From Bacteroidales bacterium (lineage in GTDB: Bacteria > Bacteroidota > Bacteroidia > Bacteroidales > GCA-2748055), in contig JARGFM010000002.1 of NCBI GenBank assembly GCA_029210725.1, positions 62,001-126,000 on the forward strand: 64,000 nucleotides of DNA, read 5' to 3'. The position numbers were made by a program, and so were the translations under genes. The notes beneath the pieces are model-generated. The model did no database searches and was not told the origin of the DNA. It worked only from the letters and a program-made list of their open reading frames with translations. Positions 45,427-53,805 of this stretch are shown piece by piece (positions within the stretch are counted from its first letter, which is position 1; the number at the start of each line of letters is the position of its first letter).

Positions 45427-46521
45427 ATGGATAAGAATTACTATTGTATCATAATGGCGGGGGGTATTGGCAGCCGTTTCTGGCCCTTAAGTAAAACAGA
45501 ACGGCCCAAGCAATTCCTGGATATTCTCGGGACCGGGCGAACCCTGCTGCAACAAACTTACGACCGCTTTCTCCGGATTATGCCTGCCGATCATATTTTT
45601 GTAGTCAGTAACCTGGAATACCAGGAGATCATTGCCGGTCAGCTCCCTGAATTACCAGAAGAGAATATACTCCTGGAACCCTTACGTCGCAACACGGCTC
45701 CATGCATTGATTATGCCAATTTCAGGATTTCCAGGAAAGATCCCAATGCCAGAATTGTGGTAGCACCTTCCGATCACCTGATTATGAAGGAGGACGTATT
45801 TCTTCAATCCGTGAAGCAGGGACTTGAGTTTGTATCCTCCAATGATGCATTGCTGACCCTGGGAATCGTTCCCAGCAGGCCGGAAACCGGTTACGGATAT
45901 ATCCAGTCGGTAGAGAAGCAGGTAAAGGGATATGAGACCCTGGCTCTGAGAAAGGTGAAAACCTTCACCGAAAAACCGGATCTGAAACTGGCCCGGGTAT
46001 TTCTGGACAGTGGCGACTTTTACTGGAATGCCGGTATCTTTTTCTGGTCACTGGAGACCATTATGGACTCTTTCCAGATGTTTCTTCCGGAGGTTCATTC
46101 CCTGTTCAAGGAGGGTGAAGAGCTGTATGGGACAGAGAATGAAAAAGGTTTTATCCATGAAACCTATGGGAAGTGCCGGAATATCAGTATCGATTATGGA
46201 ATTATGGAGAAAGCCGATAATGTTTATGTGTTGATTTCTGATTTTGGATGGTCGGATCTGGGTACCTGGGGATCCCTGTATGAACAGCTGCAAAAGGATG
46301 AGAATGAGAATTCAGTAACAGGCAAGCATGTCTTTATGTACGAATCCACCGGAACCCTGGTGAATGTCCAGGATGATATGCTGGTAGTCCTGCAGGGCCT
46401 GCAGGACTATATAGTCGTACAAAATGAGAAAATCATCCTGGTATGTAAGCGTGAAGATGAACAGAAGATCAAACAGTACCTGACCGATATCAAGACGGAA
46501 ATCGGGGATGGCATGATTTAA
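45427..46521 (+). CDS. Mannose-1-phosphate guanylyltransferase
   Basis: This enzyme makes GDP-mannose for glycan and lipopolysaccharide synthesis. The 364 residues start with the nucleotide-binding signature IIMAGGIGSRFWPLSKTERPKQFLDI, followed by RNTAPCIDYANF, PSDHLI, SRPETGYGYI, FTEKP and FYWNAGIFFWSLETI. It lacks the C-terminal isomerase domain of the bifunctional enzymes (about 470 residues), so only the guanylyl transfer is predicted. It is divergent from the mla genes and convergent with gldN. Confidence 0.93.
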   Translation: MDKNYYCIIMAGGIGSRFWPLSKTERPKQFLDILGTGRTLLQQTYDRFLRIMPADHIFVVSNLEYQEIIAGQLPELPEENILLEPLRRNTAPCIDYANFRISRKDPNARIVVAPSDHLIMKEDVFLQSVKQGLEFVSSNDALLTLGIVPSRPETGYGYIQSVEKQVKGYETLALRKVKTFTEKPDLKLARVFLDSGDFYWNAGIFFWSLETIMDSFQMFLPEVHSLFKEGEELYGTENEKGFIHETYGKCRNISIDYGIMEKADNVYVLISDFGWSDLGTWGSLYEQLQKDENENSVTGKHVFMYESTGTLVNVQDDMLVVLQGLQDYIVVQNEKIILVCKREDEQKIKQYLTDIKTEIGDGMI

Positions 46522-46554
46522 CTCCGTATACTCCTGTGCGGGGAGAGTCAATCC

Positions 46555-47457
46555 CTAGTATTCCCAGAGGTCATGTTCCATAATGAACAGGTCATTCTTG
46601 ATCCGTTCAGCTTCAAGCAGAACATCCTGCCCCAGCTTATAGTCGGTTAGCATACGGTTTCCAAATACGTTGGATTCGGCAATAATGGTGCTAGAGAACC
46701 GACGTTGCATAAAAAGGTCGTCAAATGACATGGCCTGGGCATCGTTCTTCGGATTGTAAACCGAATGAGTGGCAAACAGCCTGCGGCATTGCGGGAAATG
46801 TACCACGAAAGGGATCATAGGTCTCGGGGAAGGCAAGGGCTGGTTGAATTCGTCAAAGTACTCATAAAAAACCGGTGCCAGAGCCACAATTCGGACATTC
46901 ATGGTGGAATGTTGCTTATCGAAATACCATTGCTCCTGAAGCTGGATTTGCAGGATATTGCTGGTACCCTGACCGACCCTTTCAAAATTGCCTTCATTGT
47001 CATAAATGGTATCACCACCTGAGCGGCGATATATCTCTTCCAGATTGGTGACAATGGAGAAGGGATCTTTCCAGCCGGCTATCACATTGAACTCATAAGG
47101 AGTAATCTCCTCAGATTTGATACCCTCCATCAGGAGTCCAAAGAGGCTGTACCTCTCGCCATCGCTCATGGTTCCCTCCAGGGGATATCGCAAGGGCATG
47201 TTTTGCCGGTGCCTCAGGTCAATGGTTCTCCAGACGTCCTTGGCCCAGGCCACGTCTGCTTCGCGAATGTAGCTGTAGGGCACAGGTTTCTTTTCAGGAA
47301 TAATGGTTTCCGCTTTGTATACATCCGTGGACGGAGTATAGGCGGTGATTACCGGTGCATTTCCCGGAGTGACGGATGTATTGACATTCTGGGCGCTTAA
47401 GGACGTGGTCCATATGGCCAGAGTAGCTGCTCCAATGATATACCTTCTTGCCTTCAT
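46555..47457 (-). CDS. gldN: Type IX secretion protein GldN/PorN
   Basis: GldN is a periplasmic part of the T9SS; with GldK it forms rings attached under the outer membrane. The 300 residues have a signal peptide (about 1-22; TTSLSAQN) and the family body (YSYIREADVAWAKDVWRTIDLRHRQNMPLRYPLEG, VIAGWKDPFS, LQEQWYFDKQHSTMNVRIVALAPV and FATHSVYNPKNDAQAMSFDDLFMQRRFSS). It is last in porP-gldK-gldL-gldM-gldN and starts 1 bp after gldM stops. A small GC-rich palindrome in the 33-bp gap to the convergent guanylyltransferase may help termination. Confidence 0.95.
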   Translation of the reverse strand: MKARRYIIGAATLAIWTTSLSAQNVNTSVTPGNAPVITAYTPSTDVYKAETIIPEKKPVPYSYIREADVAWAKDVWRTIDLRHRQNMPLRYPLEGTMSDGERYSLFGLLMEGIKSEEITPYEFNVIAGWKDPFSIVTNLEEIYRRSGGDTIYDNEGNFERVGQGTSNILQIQLQEQWYFDKQHSTMNVRIVALAPVFYEYFDEFNQPLPSPRPMIPFVVHFPQCRRLFATHSVYNPKNDAQAMSFDDLFMQRRFSSTIIAESNVFGNRMLTDYKLGQDVLLEAERIKNDLFIMEHDLWEY

Positions 47458-47458
47458 A

Positions 47459-49036
47459 TTATCGAACTGTTATGGTAATACTATTGAGATTTCTAATGAC
47501 ACCGTCGGGCCCGGAAGCCTTGATTTTTTCAATCATAACCCGCTGACCGGATCTGAGCTGACGGAATAATTCTTTCTGCTGAGAAGTGAAACGATCGTTA
47601 GAGGAGGGCATGGAACTCCAGATTCCTCCGGAACCCATGAAAGCGACCTCAAAGGATTCAACTTTGTAGTCCACTTCGAAAACAAAGTCTTTGGCTTCAG
47701 CCCTCACATTTTGTAATTGAGAGAGTCTTCCAACGGTAAGTGCTCCGGAGGAACCCGGAATGCCTTCCACAACCGCATCCGGCTTGGGAAGATCGTAAAC
47801 CCTGAAATCTGCGCGGCTCATGAGTTTTCTCTGACCCTGGATATTGGCAAATACGCTTACTGTGGCTTTATCGGATCCAACGCCGGGTTTTACTTCGTAG
47901 GTACCGGAACCTACCCGTTTGATATTCCCGGATGAGATTTGAGCTACAACATCTCTCTCAGCAACACCACCCACGGAAATTTCAACCGGGTTTGGGATTC
48001 CCCGGTAGAATACATTCATTCCTGTGGCTGATACAGTCGCATTGGATTCGGCTACCTCAAATTCAGCATAAAAGGGTTTGCTGGTAACCTGACCATCCTT
48101 TTCAACGGAGATGACCCCGCCCCATTTTTTAATTCCAATGCTGTTATAGGATACTTCGTAAATTCCCTTTCCACCTTGTGTTTCCAGGATAGTGCCGTTT
48201 TCCAGTTTTACCTCGGGAATATTGGTTGAATCATAAGCTGCAAGAAACACCTCTGCCTGGTAGGGCACTCCTTTAAAGACATAATTTGATTTGGCAATAA
48301 CCACAGGCTCAATGACATTTACCTTGAAGTCACCCGCATCCACCTGCCCCAACAGAAAGTTTAGCATCTCAGCTTCGACGTTCCGGACATCGCCCTGCAT
48401 CTTGGATAACAAAGTAATCACGGATGCCAGCGGCAGATGTTCAAAATAGGTGGACTCCCAGGTGGGCGTTTCTCCTTTTTTCTTATTGTGATACATGGTT
48501 TCCGGAACCTCTGTACTAAGGATACTCTCCACCGCTTCCACTGTGGTGGTGTAGGTTTCCTTATCTTCTACCATGGTCAGCAGAAACCCCCGGTACTCTT
48601 CAATCTTATTTTTGAGTTCGATCCCCCGCTTGTTTACCAGCATAATTTCTGCGGGGAAGTTGGTGTCATCCTTGGAATCAACATCGGCCAGATGCACTTC
48701 TCCATCATGTATGGCTTCTTCATCTTTCTTCGAGACGATCTCAATCTTACACAGATTAAGGAATTCGTAGAGCTCATTAGACATTTCCCTGACCTCTTCG
48801 GCTCTGGTTTTCCAGTCACCCACTTTTTCCGGGTTCTGTTCGAAGGCTATGTTGAATTTGTCATACAGTCCTTCGTTCTTGGCGGCAAAATTCTGAGTGG
48901 TGGTAGTAAGGCCTCCGTCAACCAGGGTAAATGCATCCAGCACCTCCTTTGATACATTCAGTGCCAGCATTGCTGTCAGCACCAAATACATCATGCCGAT
49001 CATTTTTTGTCTCGGTGTTTCTTTACCGTGTGCCAT
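47459..49036 (-). CDS. gldM: Type IX secretion motor protein GldM/PorM
   Basis: GldM forms, with GldL, the inner-membrane proton-driven motor and reaches across the periplasm to GldK/N. The 525 residues begin with a cytoplasmic MAHGKETPRQKM, one helix at about 13-31 (MIGMMYLVLTAMLALNVSKEVLDAF), an alpha-helical domain (about 35-220) and the three beta domains ending SIMITVR-like (NSITITVR). Order and spacing with gldL (19 bp) and gldN (1 bp) are standard for the operon. Confidence 0.96.
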   Translation of the reverse strand: MAHGKETPRQKMIGMMYLVLTAMLALNVSKEVLDAFTLVDGGLTTTTQNFAAKNEGLYDKFNIAFEQNPEKVGDWKTRAEEVREMSNELYEFLNLCKIEIVSKKDEEAIHDGEVHLADVDSKDDTNFPAEIMLVNKRGIELKNKIEEYRGFLLTMVEDKETYTTTVEAVESILSTEVPETMYHNKKKGETPTWESTYFEHLPLASVITLLSKMQGDVRNVEAEMLNFLLGQVDAGDFKVNVIEPVVIAKSNYVFKGVPYQAEVFLAAYDSTNIPEVKLENGTILETQGGKGIYEVSYNSIGIKKWGGVISVEKDGQVTSKPFYAEFEVAESNATVSATGMNVFYRGIPNPVEISVGGVAERDVVAQISSGNIKRVGSGTYEVKPGVGSDKATVSVFANIQGQRKLMSRADFRVYDLPKPDAVVEGIPGSSGALTVGRLSQLQNVRAEAKDFVFEVDYKVESFEVAFMGSGGIWSSMPSSNDRFTSQQKELFRQLRSGQRVMIEKIKASGPDGVIRNLNSITITVR

Positions 49037-49055
49037 AGAGCAGGATTAAATATTA

Positions 49056-50018
49056 TTACTTTTTTCTAATGCTCATGGCTGTGAGCATATTACCGTAAAC
49101 ATTGTTTAGTTCAGAAAGACTCTCGCTGAGTTTTACTATCTCATTTTTGTATTTCTGTGTCTCCTCAACGGAGGCCTTCAGGTTGGTGATCATCTCATTC
49201 AATCCGCTGTAGACGCCGGCAGTTCCCTGCAGGTGTTCCTTACTTCCCTTCACCTGATCCGTGTAGGAGAGGTTCAGTTCTGCCAGATTTTTATTCAGCG
49301 CTTCAAGCTGTTGGTTAAATTGTTTCTGACTTTGTGAAATGTTGGAATGCTCCTGCTTTACTTCACCCGACATGGCTTCGTAAGTCGCTGTCAGATTTGC
49401 ACTGGAAGAGGCAAATTTGTCAGCAATATCTTTGCCTTTTGTATCGATAAGACTGGCTGTATTTTTATAGGACTCAGCCAGGGTGTTTACAGATTCATTC
49501 AGCACACCCGTATTGGTGCCGTAAGCCGTAGCCACACTGTCCATGTTCTGGGCGGCATGGCCCATCTTGTCAAAATACTCCTTGGTGGCCAGGGAAGCAC
49601 TGGTGATATCCCCGATGGACTCCGTGGTGGCAGAGATGGTGTTCAGGTGCTTACCAAGGCTTCTCACATCCTCTGCATTTATCTGGGATTGCTGGAACAG
49701 CTCGTCAAACTTTTGCAGCCCCACATTCCGGTCTGCAATAGCCTGCTCTTTAAATTCATCAATTTCATCCGGATCTGACATGCCGGCCAATTCCGGGTAT
49801 ACCAGGGTCCAGTCCAGTTCTTCATGGAGGGGTTCAAAGGCAGAGAAAAAGAAGATGATCGCCTCGATAAGAAGTCCTGACGTCAGTGCCGCACCTGCTC
49901 CAGGCCAGTGCTGGATCTTAAAGAGAGCTCCAATAATTACGATAGAGGCTCCAAAACCATATAATTTAGCGGTAAAGCTCTTCCAGCCCGAACTTTGAAC
50001 TAATTCTGTAATTCCCAT
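49056..50018 (-). CDS. gldL: Type IX secretion motor protein GldL/PorL
   Basis: GldL is the proton-channel partner of GldM. The 320 residues have two N-terminal helices: GFGASIVIIGALFKIQHWPGAG (about 21-42, with the KIQHWPG family motif) and LTSGLLIEAIIFFFSAFEP (about 45-63). Glu52 in helix 2 sits where the essential glutamate of Flavobacterium GldL is expected. The rest is a long cytoplasmic coiled-coil region with many Ser, Thr and Ala (HLNTISATTESIGDITSASL, YSGLNEMITNLKASVEETQKY). It starts 16 bp after gldK ends. Confidence 0.96.
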   Translation of the reverse strand: MGITELVQSSGWKSFTAKLYGFGASIVIIGALFKIQHWPGAGAALTSGLLIEAIIFFFSAFEPLHEELDWTLVYPELAGMSDPDEIDEFKEQAIADRNVGLQKFDELFQQSQINAEDVRSLGKHLNTISATTESIGDITSASLATKEYFDKMGHAAQNMDSVATAYGTNTGVLNESVNTLAESYKNTASLIDTKGKDIADKFASSSANLTATYEAMSGEVKQEHSNISQSQKQFNQQLEALNKNLAELNLSYTDQVKGSKEHLQGTAGVYSGLNEMITNLKASVEETQKYKNEIVKLSESLSELNNVYGNMLTAMSIRKK

Positions 50019-50034
50019 TATAGATAGTATTTAA

Positions 50035-51420
50035 TTATTGATCACCTAAATATGAACGTACACACCTGAAACCGATGTATGATTTGGTAGTATCCTGATA
50101 TTCAAAATCACGGGTACTTACCTGCAGATAACGGGCAACGTCTTTCCAGGATCCGCCCCTGACCACCTTCCGCTTCATCACAGGAGGATCATCCGGCGTG
50201 GCTTCGTAATTATAATAGGGGTTCAAATCGTGAGAAAACACATAGGCTGAAGGATCATAGGCAGTTATGGTCCATTCGGCCACATTACCAGCCATATCGT
50301 AGAGTCCGAATTCATTGGGTACCCCATAAAAGGCTACCCTTGAAGGATACATGGAGCCATCATCTGTATAATTGCCGCGCAGGGGCTTAAAGTTGGCAAT
50401 GAAGCAACCCAGCTTGTTCCTGAGATATACTCCGCCCCAAGGATACATGCTGTGATCCAGACCACCTCTGGCCGCATATTCCCACTCGGCCTCAATCGGT
50501 AAGCGGTAGTCCTGTACAATAGACTGCCCGCTGTTTATAAGCGACTGGTTCAGATAGTTGGTTCTCCAGATGCAGAAAGACTTGGCCTGTTTCCAGTTGA
50601 CTCCAACCACCGGGTAATTGTCATACGAAGGGGAAGAAAAATAGAGGTTGGTCATGGGTTCATTAAAGGAGTATGTAAAGTCCTTCACCCAGACCAGTGT
50701 ATCCGGGTATACGAGAACCCAGTCCCTGTTAACAAATGAAGAACGCCCGGTAATCTCTTCCTGCTCTCCGTTGGGACGGGTAATGGTTCCCCCGTACTGT
50801 ACAACCGGCTCTGCATTGTTCCCCGAATACTCAAGGCGGAATCCGTTGGCCGGATTAGCTGCCTGAACGCGGTCGATCCAGTAATAGTTATAAATAAGCT
50901 TGGTTGGATTGATCTCCCTGAAATAGAGCGACAGGCGATCCTCTCCTGAATAATAAATCCCCAGGTCATCAATGATCTGTTGAATATTTCCCTCTTTATC
51001 CTTGGAAGGATCAAGCGGTGTTTCCCAGTCAATGACAGGATCCCCGTTGGCATCCTCAAAGGGCTGATCATCCCTGTCTTTAAGGATGAAGTCGTCAATC
51101 CCGTTCAAGGCAAGCTCTTTCCGGATAATGGAATCACGAACCCAGTATACAAACTGACGGTATTCGTTGTTGGTGATTTCTGTTTCGTCCATCCAGAAAG
51201 CATCAACTGCCACAGTTCTGGCCGTGGTATTCTGGGTCCAGGTGACATCCTGATCACTGACACCCATGACAAATGATCCCATGGGGACCGCCACCATTCC
51301 AAACGGATCAGGTTCAGCATAAGCTTTTCTACCTTCAACTCCGACCAATTCACCGGTATTGTATGAACCACAACCGCCGATGAAGATCGCAATAACAACT
51401 AAAATCCCTATACGTTTCAT
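50035..51420 (-). CDS. gldK: Type IX secretion lipoprotein GldK/PorK
   Basis: GldK is an outer-membrane-associated lipoprotein that forms the T9SS ring with GldN. Starting at ATG 51420 it has 461 residues, a lipobox IGGCGS (Cys17), then a formylglycine-generating-enzyme-like (SUMF1) fold: MVAVPMGSFVMGVSDQDVTWTQN, FWMDETEITNNEYRQF, PVVGVNWKQAKSFCIWR, YRLPIEAEWEYAARGG, DMAGNVAEWTI and VVRGGSWKDVARYL ending GFRCVRSYLG. The fold is structural in PorK/GldK rather than catalytic. An earlier in-frame start at 51480 would add a non-signal-like leader and is unlikely. Confidence 0.95.
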   Translation of the reverse strand: MKRIGILVVIAIFIGGCGSYNTGELVGVEGRKAYAEPDPFGMVAVPMGSFVMGVSDQDVTWTQNTTARTVAVDAFWMDETEITNNEYRQFVYWVRDSIIRKELALNGIDDFILKDRDDQPFEDANGDPVIDWETPLDPSKDKEGNIQQIIDDLGIYYSGEDRLSLYFREINPTKLIYNYYWIDRVQAANPANGFRLEYSGNNAEPVVQYGGTITRPNGEQEEITGRSSFVNRDWVLVYPDTLVWVKDFTYSFNEPMTNLYFSSPSYDNYPVVGVNWKQAKSFCIWRTNYLNQSLINSGQSIVQDYRLPIEAEWEYAARGGLDHSMYPWGGVYLRNKLGCFIANFKPLRGNYTDDGSMYPSRVAFYGVPNEFGLYDMAGNVAEWTITAYDPSAYVFSHDLNPYYNYEATPDDPPVMKRKVVRGGSWKDVARYLQVSTRDFEYQDTTKSYIGFRCVRSYLGDQ

Positions 51421-51502
51421 AGCATATCGCTTATAAGATGCAAACCAAACTTTATACGTACTGTTTTTTAAAAAAAACATCCTAATATAGATAATTAATT
51501 AT

Positions 51503-52447
51503 TTACAAAAATCTAATACTCTTATACTTTTGAGGACTCTTATCAACACTGAGATCGAAGCAATACCGAACTGTTATTTCATGTGATCCGCTGTTGTATT
51601 TCAGAAGTGGTGAAAGTTCAAAATCATAGGAATATCCGATCTTGATTCCATTCATCATTTCAATTCCAAACAGTGCAGTCAGGGCCCCCCCCACTGAATA
51701 GGAAACTCCACCCCAGAACCTTTTATTGTATCTAAGGTTGGTATTCAGATAGATATGGTTGGATCTGAGGTCGCTCTGAACCATCAGTGAAGGCATAATC
51801 TCAAACATCGGATTGGCAAGCTGAATGTTGTATCCTGCCATCAGATAGTAGTGTCTGATCAGTTTTGTTTCAGCCACATCTTCCGGATAATCAAAAGAGG
51901 TCTGGTTCAGATGTGTGGTTGAAACACCCACATATAAATTGTCTGTATTGTAAAATGCTCCGAGCCCCATATCAAAACCGAAAACGCTCCCACCGCTTTG
52001 TGGAATCGCCGGATCCCCTTCTGCAGGAGTCATAATCCCGTCGCCATCATCCCATTCCGGCGTAAGTGCCTGGTTGGCAAGGCCCACATTGGCCCCGATT
52101 CCCAGACTTCCCTGTCCCAGGTCGATCCGGAAGGCATAGCTGAGGCTAAAATTGAAATCATTGTTAAAGGCCAGATTGTCATTCATCAGGCTCAGTCCTA
52201 TTCCATGAGTCCTTCCAAGGAGACTGACTGGCATATCGGCTGTAAAAGCAGTGGTAATCGGGGCATCTGGAAGCCCTGTCCACTGATTGCGGAAGGCAGC
52301 TGCCAGACAGATTTTATCTGAGCTTCCTGCGGCACCGGGATTGTAAAATGGAGAAAGGAACATATTCTGGCTGAATTTAGGGTCCTGCTGAGACAGAACA
52401 TTCAGTGAAACAGTTCCTAAAACAAATATATAAACCAATCTCTTCAT
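51503..52447 (-). CDS. porP: PorP/SprF family protein of the T9SS core operon
   Basis: The 314 residues include a signal peptide (VSLNVLSQ, near residue 20), the family N-terminus DPKFSQNMFLSPFYNPGAAGSSDKICLAAAFRNQWTGLP and repeated beta strands ending HEITVRYCF. Its place directly ahead of gldK matches porP-porK-porL-porM-porN of Porphyromonas, so this copy is the core PorP. It is the first gene behind a promoter-bearing 172-bp gap. The second paralogue, at 24353, belongs to the SprB-type operon. Confidence 0.92.
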   Translation of the reverse strand: MKRLVYIFVLGTVSLNVLSQQDPKFSQNMFLSPFYNPGAAGSSDKICLAAAFRNQWTGLPDAPITTAFTADMPVSLLGRTHGIGLSLMNDNLAFNNDFNFSLSYAFRIDLGQGSLGIGANVGLANQALTPEWDDGDGIMTPAEGDPAIPQSGGSVFGFDMGLGAFYNTDNLYVGVSTTHLNQTSFDYPEDVAETKLIRHYYLMAGYNIQLANPMFEIMPSLMVQSDLRSNHIYLNTNLRYNKRFWGGVSYSVGGALTALFGIEMMNGIKIGYSYDFELSPLLKYNSGSHEITVRYCFDLSVDKSPQKYKSIRFL

Positions 52448-52506
52448 CTTCCGCTTAACTCAATTCAGGGCTTCTTTTCTTGGCTTTTTAGCTAGGTTAA
52501 AATAAA

Positions 52507-52514
52507 CAAAAATA
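52507..52514 (-). promoter_or_regulatory. Candidate -7 element TATTTTTG for the porP-gldKLMN operon
   Basis: On the minus strand TATTTTTG fits TAnnTTTG, 59 bp upstream of the porP ATG and after the arginase-like gene stop. It suggests the T9SS operon has its own promoter apart from topA. Confidence 0.45.
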
Positions 52515-52530
52515 GTTATGGTTCACAAAC

Positions 52531-52556
52531 TTTATTAATACCAGAATGTTAATAAA
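52531..52556. repeat. Inverted repeat TTTATTAA...TTAATAAA upstream of porP
   Basis: TTTATTAA (52531-52538) and TTAATAAA (52549-52556) are perfect inverted arms with a 10-base spacer, in the 172-bp gap between the arginase-like gene and porP, 17 bp upstream of the -7 element. It could be an operator or part of a 3' end structure; a second smaller inverted repeat TCAGAT/ATCTGA is at 52567-52588. Confidence 0.5.
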
Positions 52557-52619
52557 CTCAGGAGTTTCAGATCATTTTATGAATCTGATTCACCCCTACT
52601 CAAATAAGTAAACGTGAGT

Positions 52620-53795
52620 TCATTCCTTTTCATTACCCAATCTGTTCAAAAAACGCCACCAGCGGTCAGGAATCTCCTGATTACAGGCTTGCTGGTAATC
52701 TTCATACGAGCAAGAGACAAAAAAGTTATAGCCTGTGGCAGGATTCTTTACAGGAATTTCCATCCACCACCTTTCAGAAAGGGTGCTTTTATGGAAGATA
52801 ATATCGTGTCCGGCGGCATTCAGGGTAACAATAAACTTCTTTATATGCTCCGGAGTATCCACCGGATTTTCGCGGATACGATGAGTCAGCCCCTCCAGGA
52901 AGTACCAGGCAGCCTGCGCGGCCAGGTGAGCCGTCTGGTCATTCATGTCCGATGATGGATTTAGTTCGAAGAAGCCGAGTATATTGGCCCGTTCACTCAG
53001 TCCTGCATATCTGGTAATCTGACAAATTTCATCTCCGAAAAAACCGTTGGGAGAAGGGATAGAGGCTCCCGGAGCATCGGCATGTCTGACAGCTCCCATG
53101 TCAATTCCGATAAATACACAATCCCGTATCAAAGGCTCAGCCTGTTTGATTTCTTTCCGGGCTTCTCCCAGGCGGATGCTTTCCAGGTACGATTTCTCCA
53201 GTACCTGGAGTTGGGTTTCAGTCACAAAGCACGCCTGATGCCCCAGGTTTGTGAGACTAAACTGGTTCAATCCGGAAGAATAGACAATGTGATTCAGGTA
53301 ATTGCGGGAATTCAGGAGATCATCTTTCTGAGAGAAGTCAAGCATGGAGTCGATGGTAAGAATCTGATGGGGGCCCACCTGTTTTTCAAGGGCCAGGAAG
53401 ACTCCGCGGCTCAGGTCCTGCGATCCTCCGAATATAAGTGTGGTGATATCCCGTTCCCCGAGCTCAAGGAGAACATCCCGGAGCGCAAAATAAGTATCGT
53501 TTACTGATCCCCCGTTTTTTATATTACCCAGGTCATAAATTTTCAGGTTTCTTTCAATTTTTCTAAGCTGGTATAGCTTGCTGCGTATATGATTTGGGGC
53601 ATCCTTGCTTCCCTTGATGAAGCCCTTGGTATCCACCGGGATACCTACCAGGGCAACCTGATGCTTATCCAGTTCCCGTATGGGATGTTCCGGAGTATGA
53701 ACCGATATATGGTGACTAAATGCCTCCTTGTTTTCCAGGTATTCGAATTCCGGCCTTTCCAGGCTTACTGGGTCGAAATATCCATTCAGGTCCAT
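52620..53795 (-). CDS. Arginase-fold (formimidoylglutamase-like) protein with degenerate metal site
   Basis: The protein has the ureohydrolase fold, 391 residues from ATG 53795 (10 bp after the topA stop; a TTG 17 codons earlier is an alternative). Three metal motifs are altered: GGxH reads GGSQD (His to Gln), DAHxD reads DSMLD (His to Met) and DxDxxDP reads DMGAVRH (second Asp to Gly). The APG and ELNPSSD motifs remain. Three of six expected Mn ligands are therefore missing, so hydrolase activity as in arginase is improbable. It lies between topA and the porP-gldKLMN operon on the same strand. A binding or regulatory role is possible; none is proven. Confidence 0.85.
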   Translation of the reverse strand: MDLNGYFDPVSLERPEFEYLENKEAFSHHISVHTPEHPIRELDKHQVALVGIPVDTKGFIKGSKDAPNHIRSKLYQLRKIERNLKIYDLGNIKNGGSVNDTYFALRDVLLELGERDITTLIFGGSQDLSRGVFLALEKQVGPHQILTIDSMLDFSQKDDLLNSRNYLNHIVYSSGLNQFSLTNLGHQACFVTETQLQVLEKSYLESIRLGEARKEIKQAEPLIRDCVFIGIDMGAVRHADAPGASIPSPNGFFGDEICQITRYAGLSERANILGFFELNPSSDMNDQTAHLAAQAAWYFLEGLTHRIRENPVDTPEHIKKFIVTLNAAGHDIIFHKSTLSERWWMEIPVKNPATGYNFFVSCSYEDYQQACNQEIPDRWWRFLNRLGNEKE

Positions 53796-53805
53796 GAGCT
53801 GCAGT

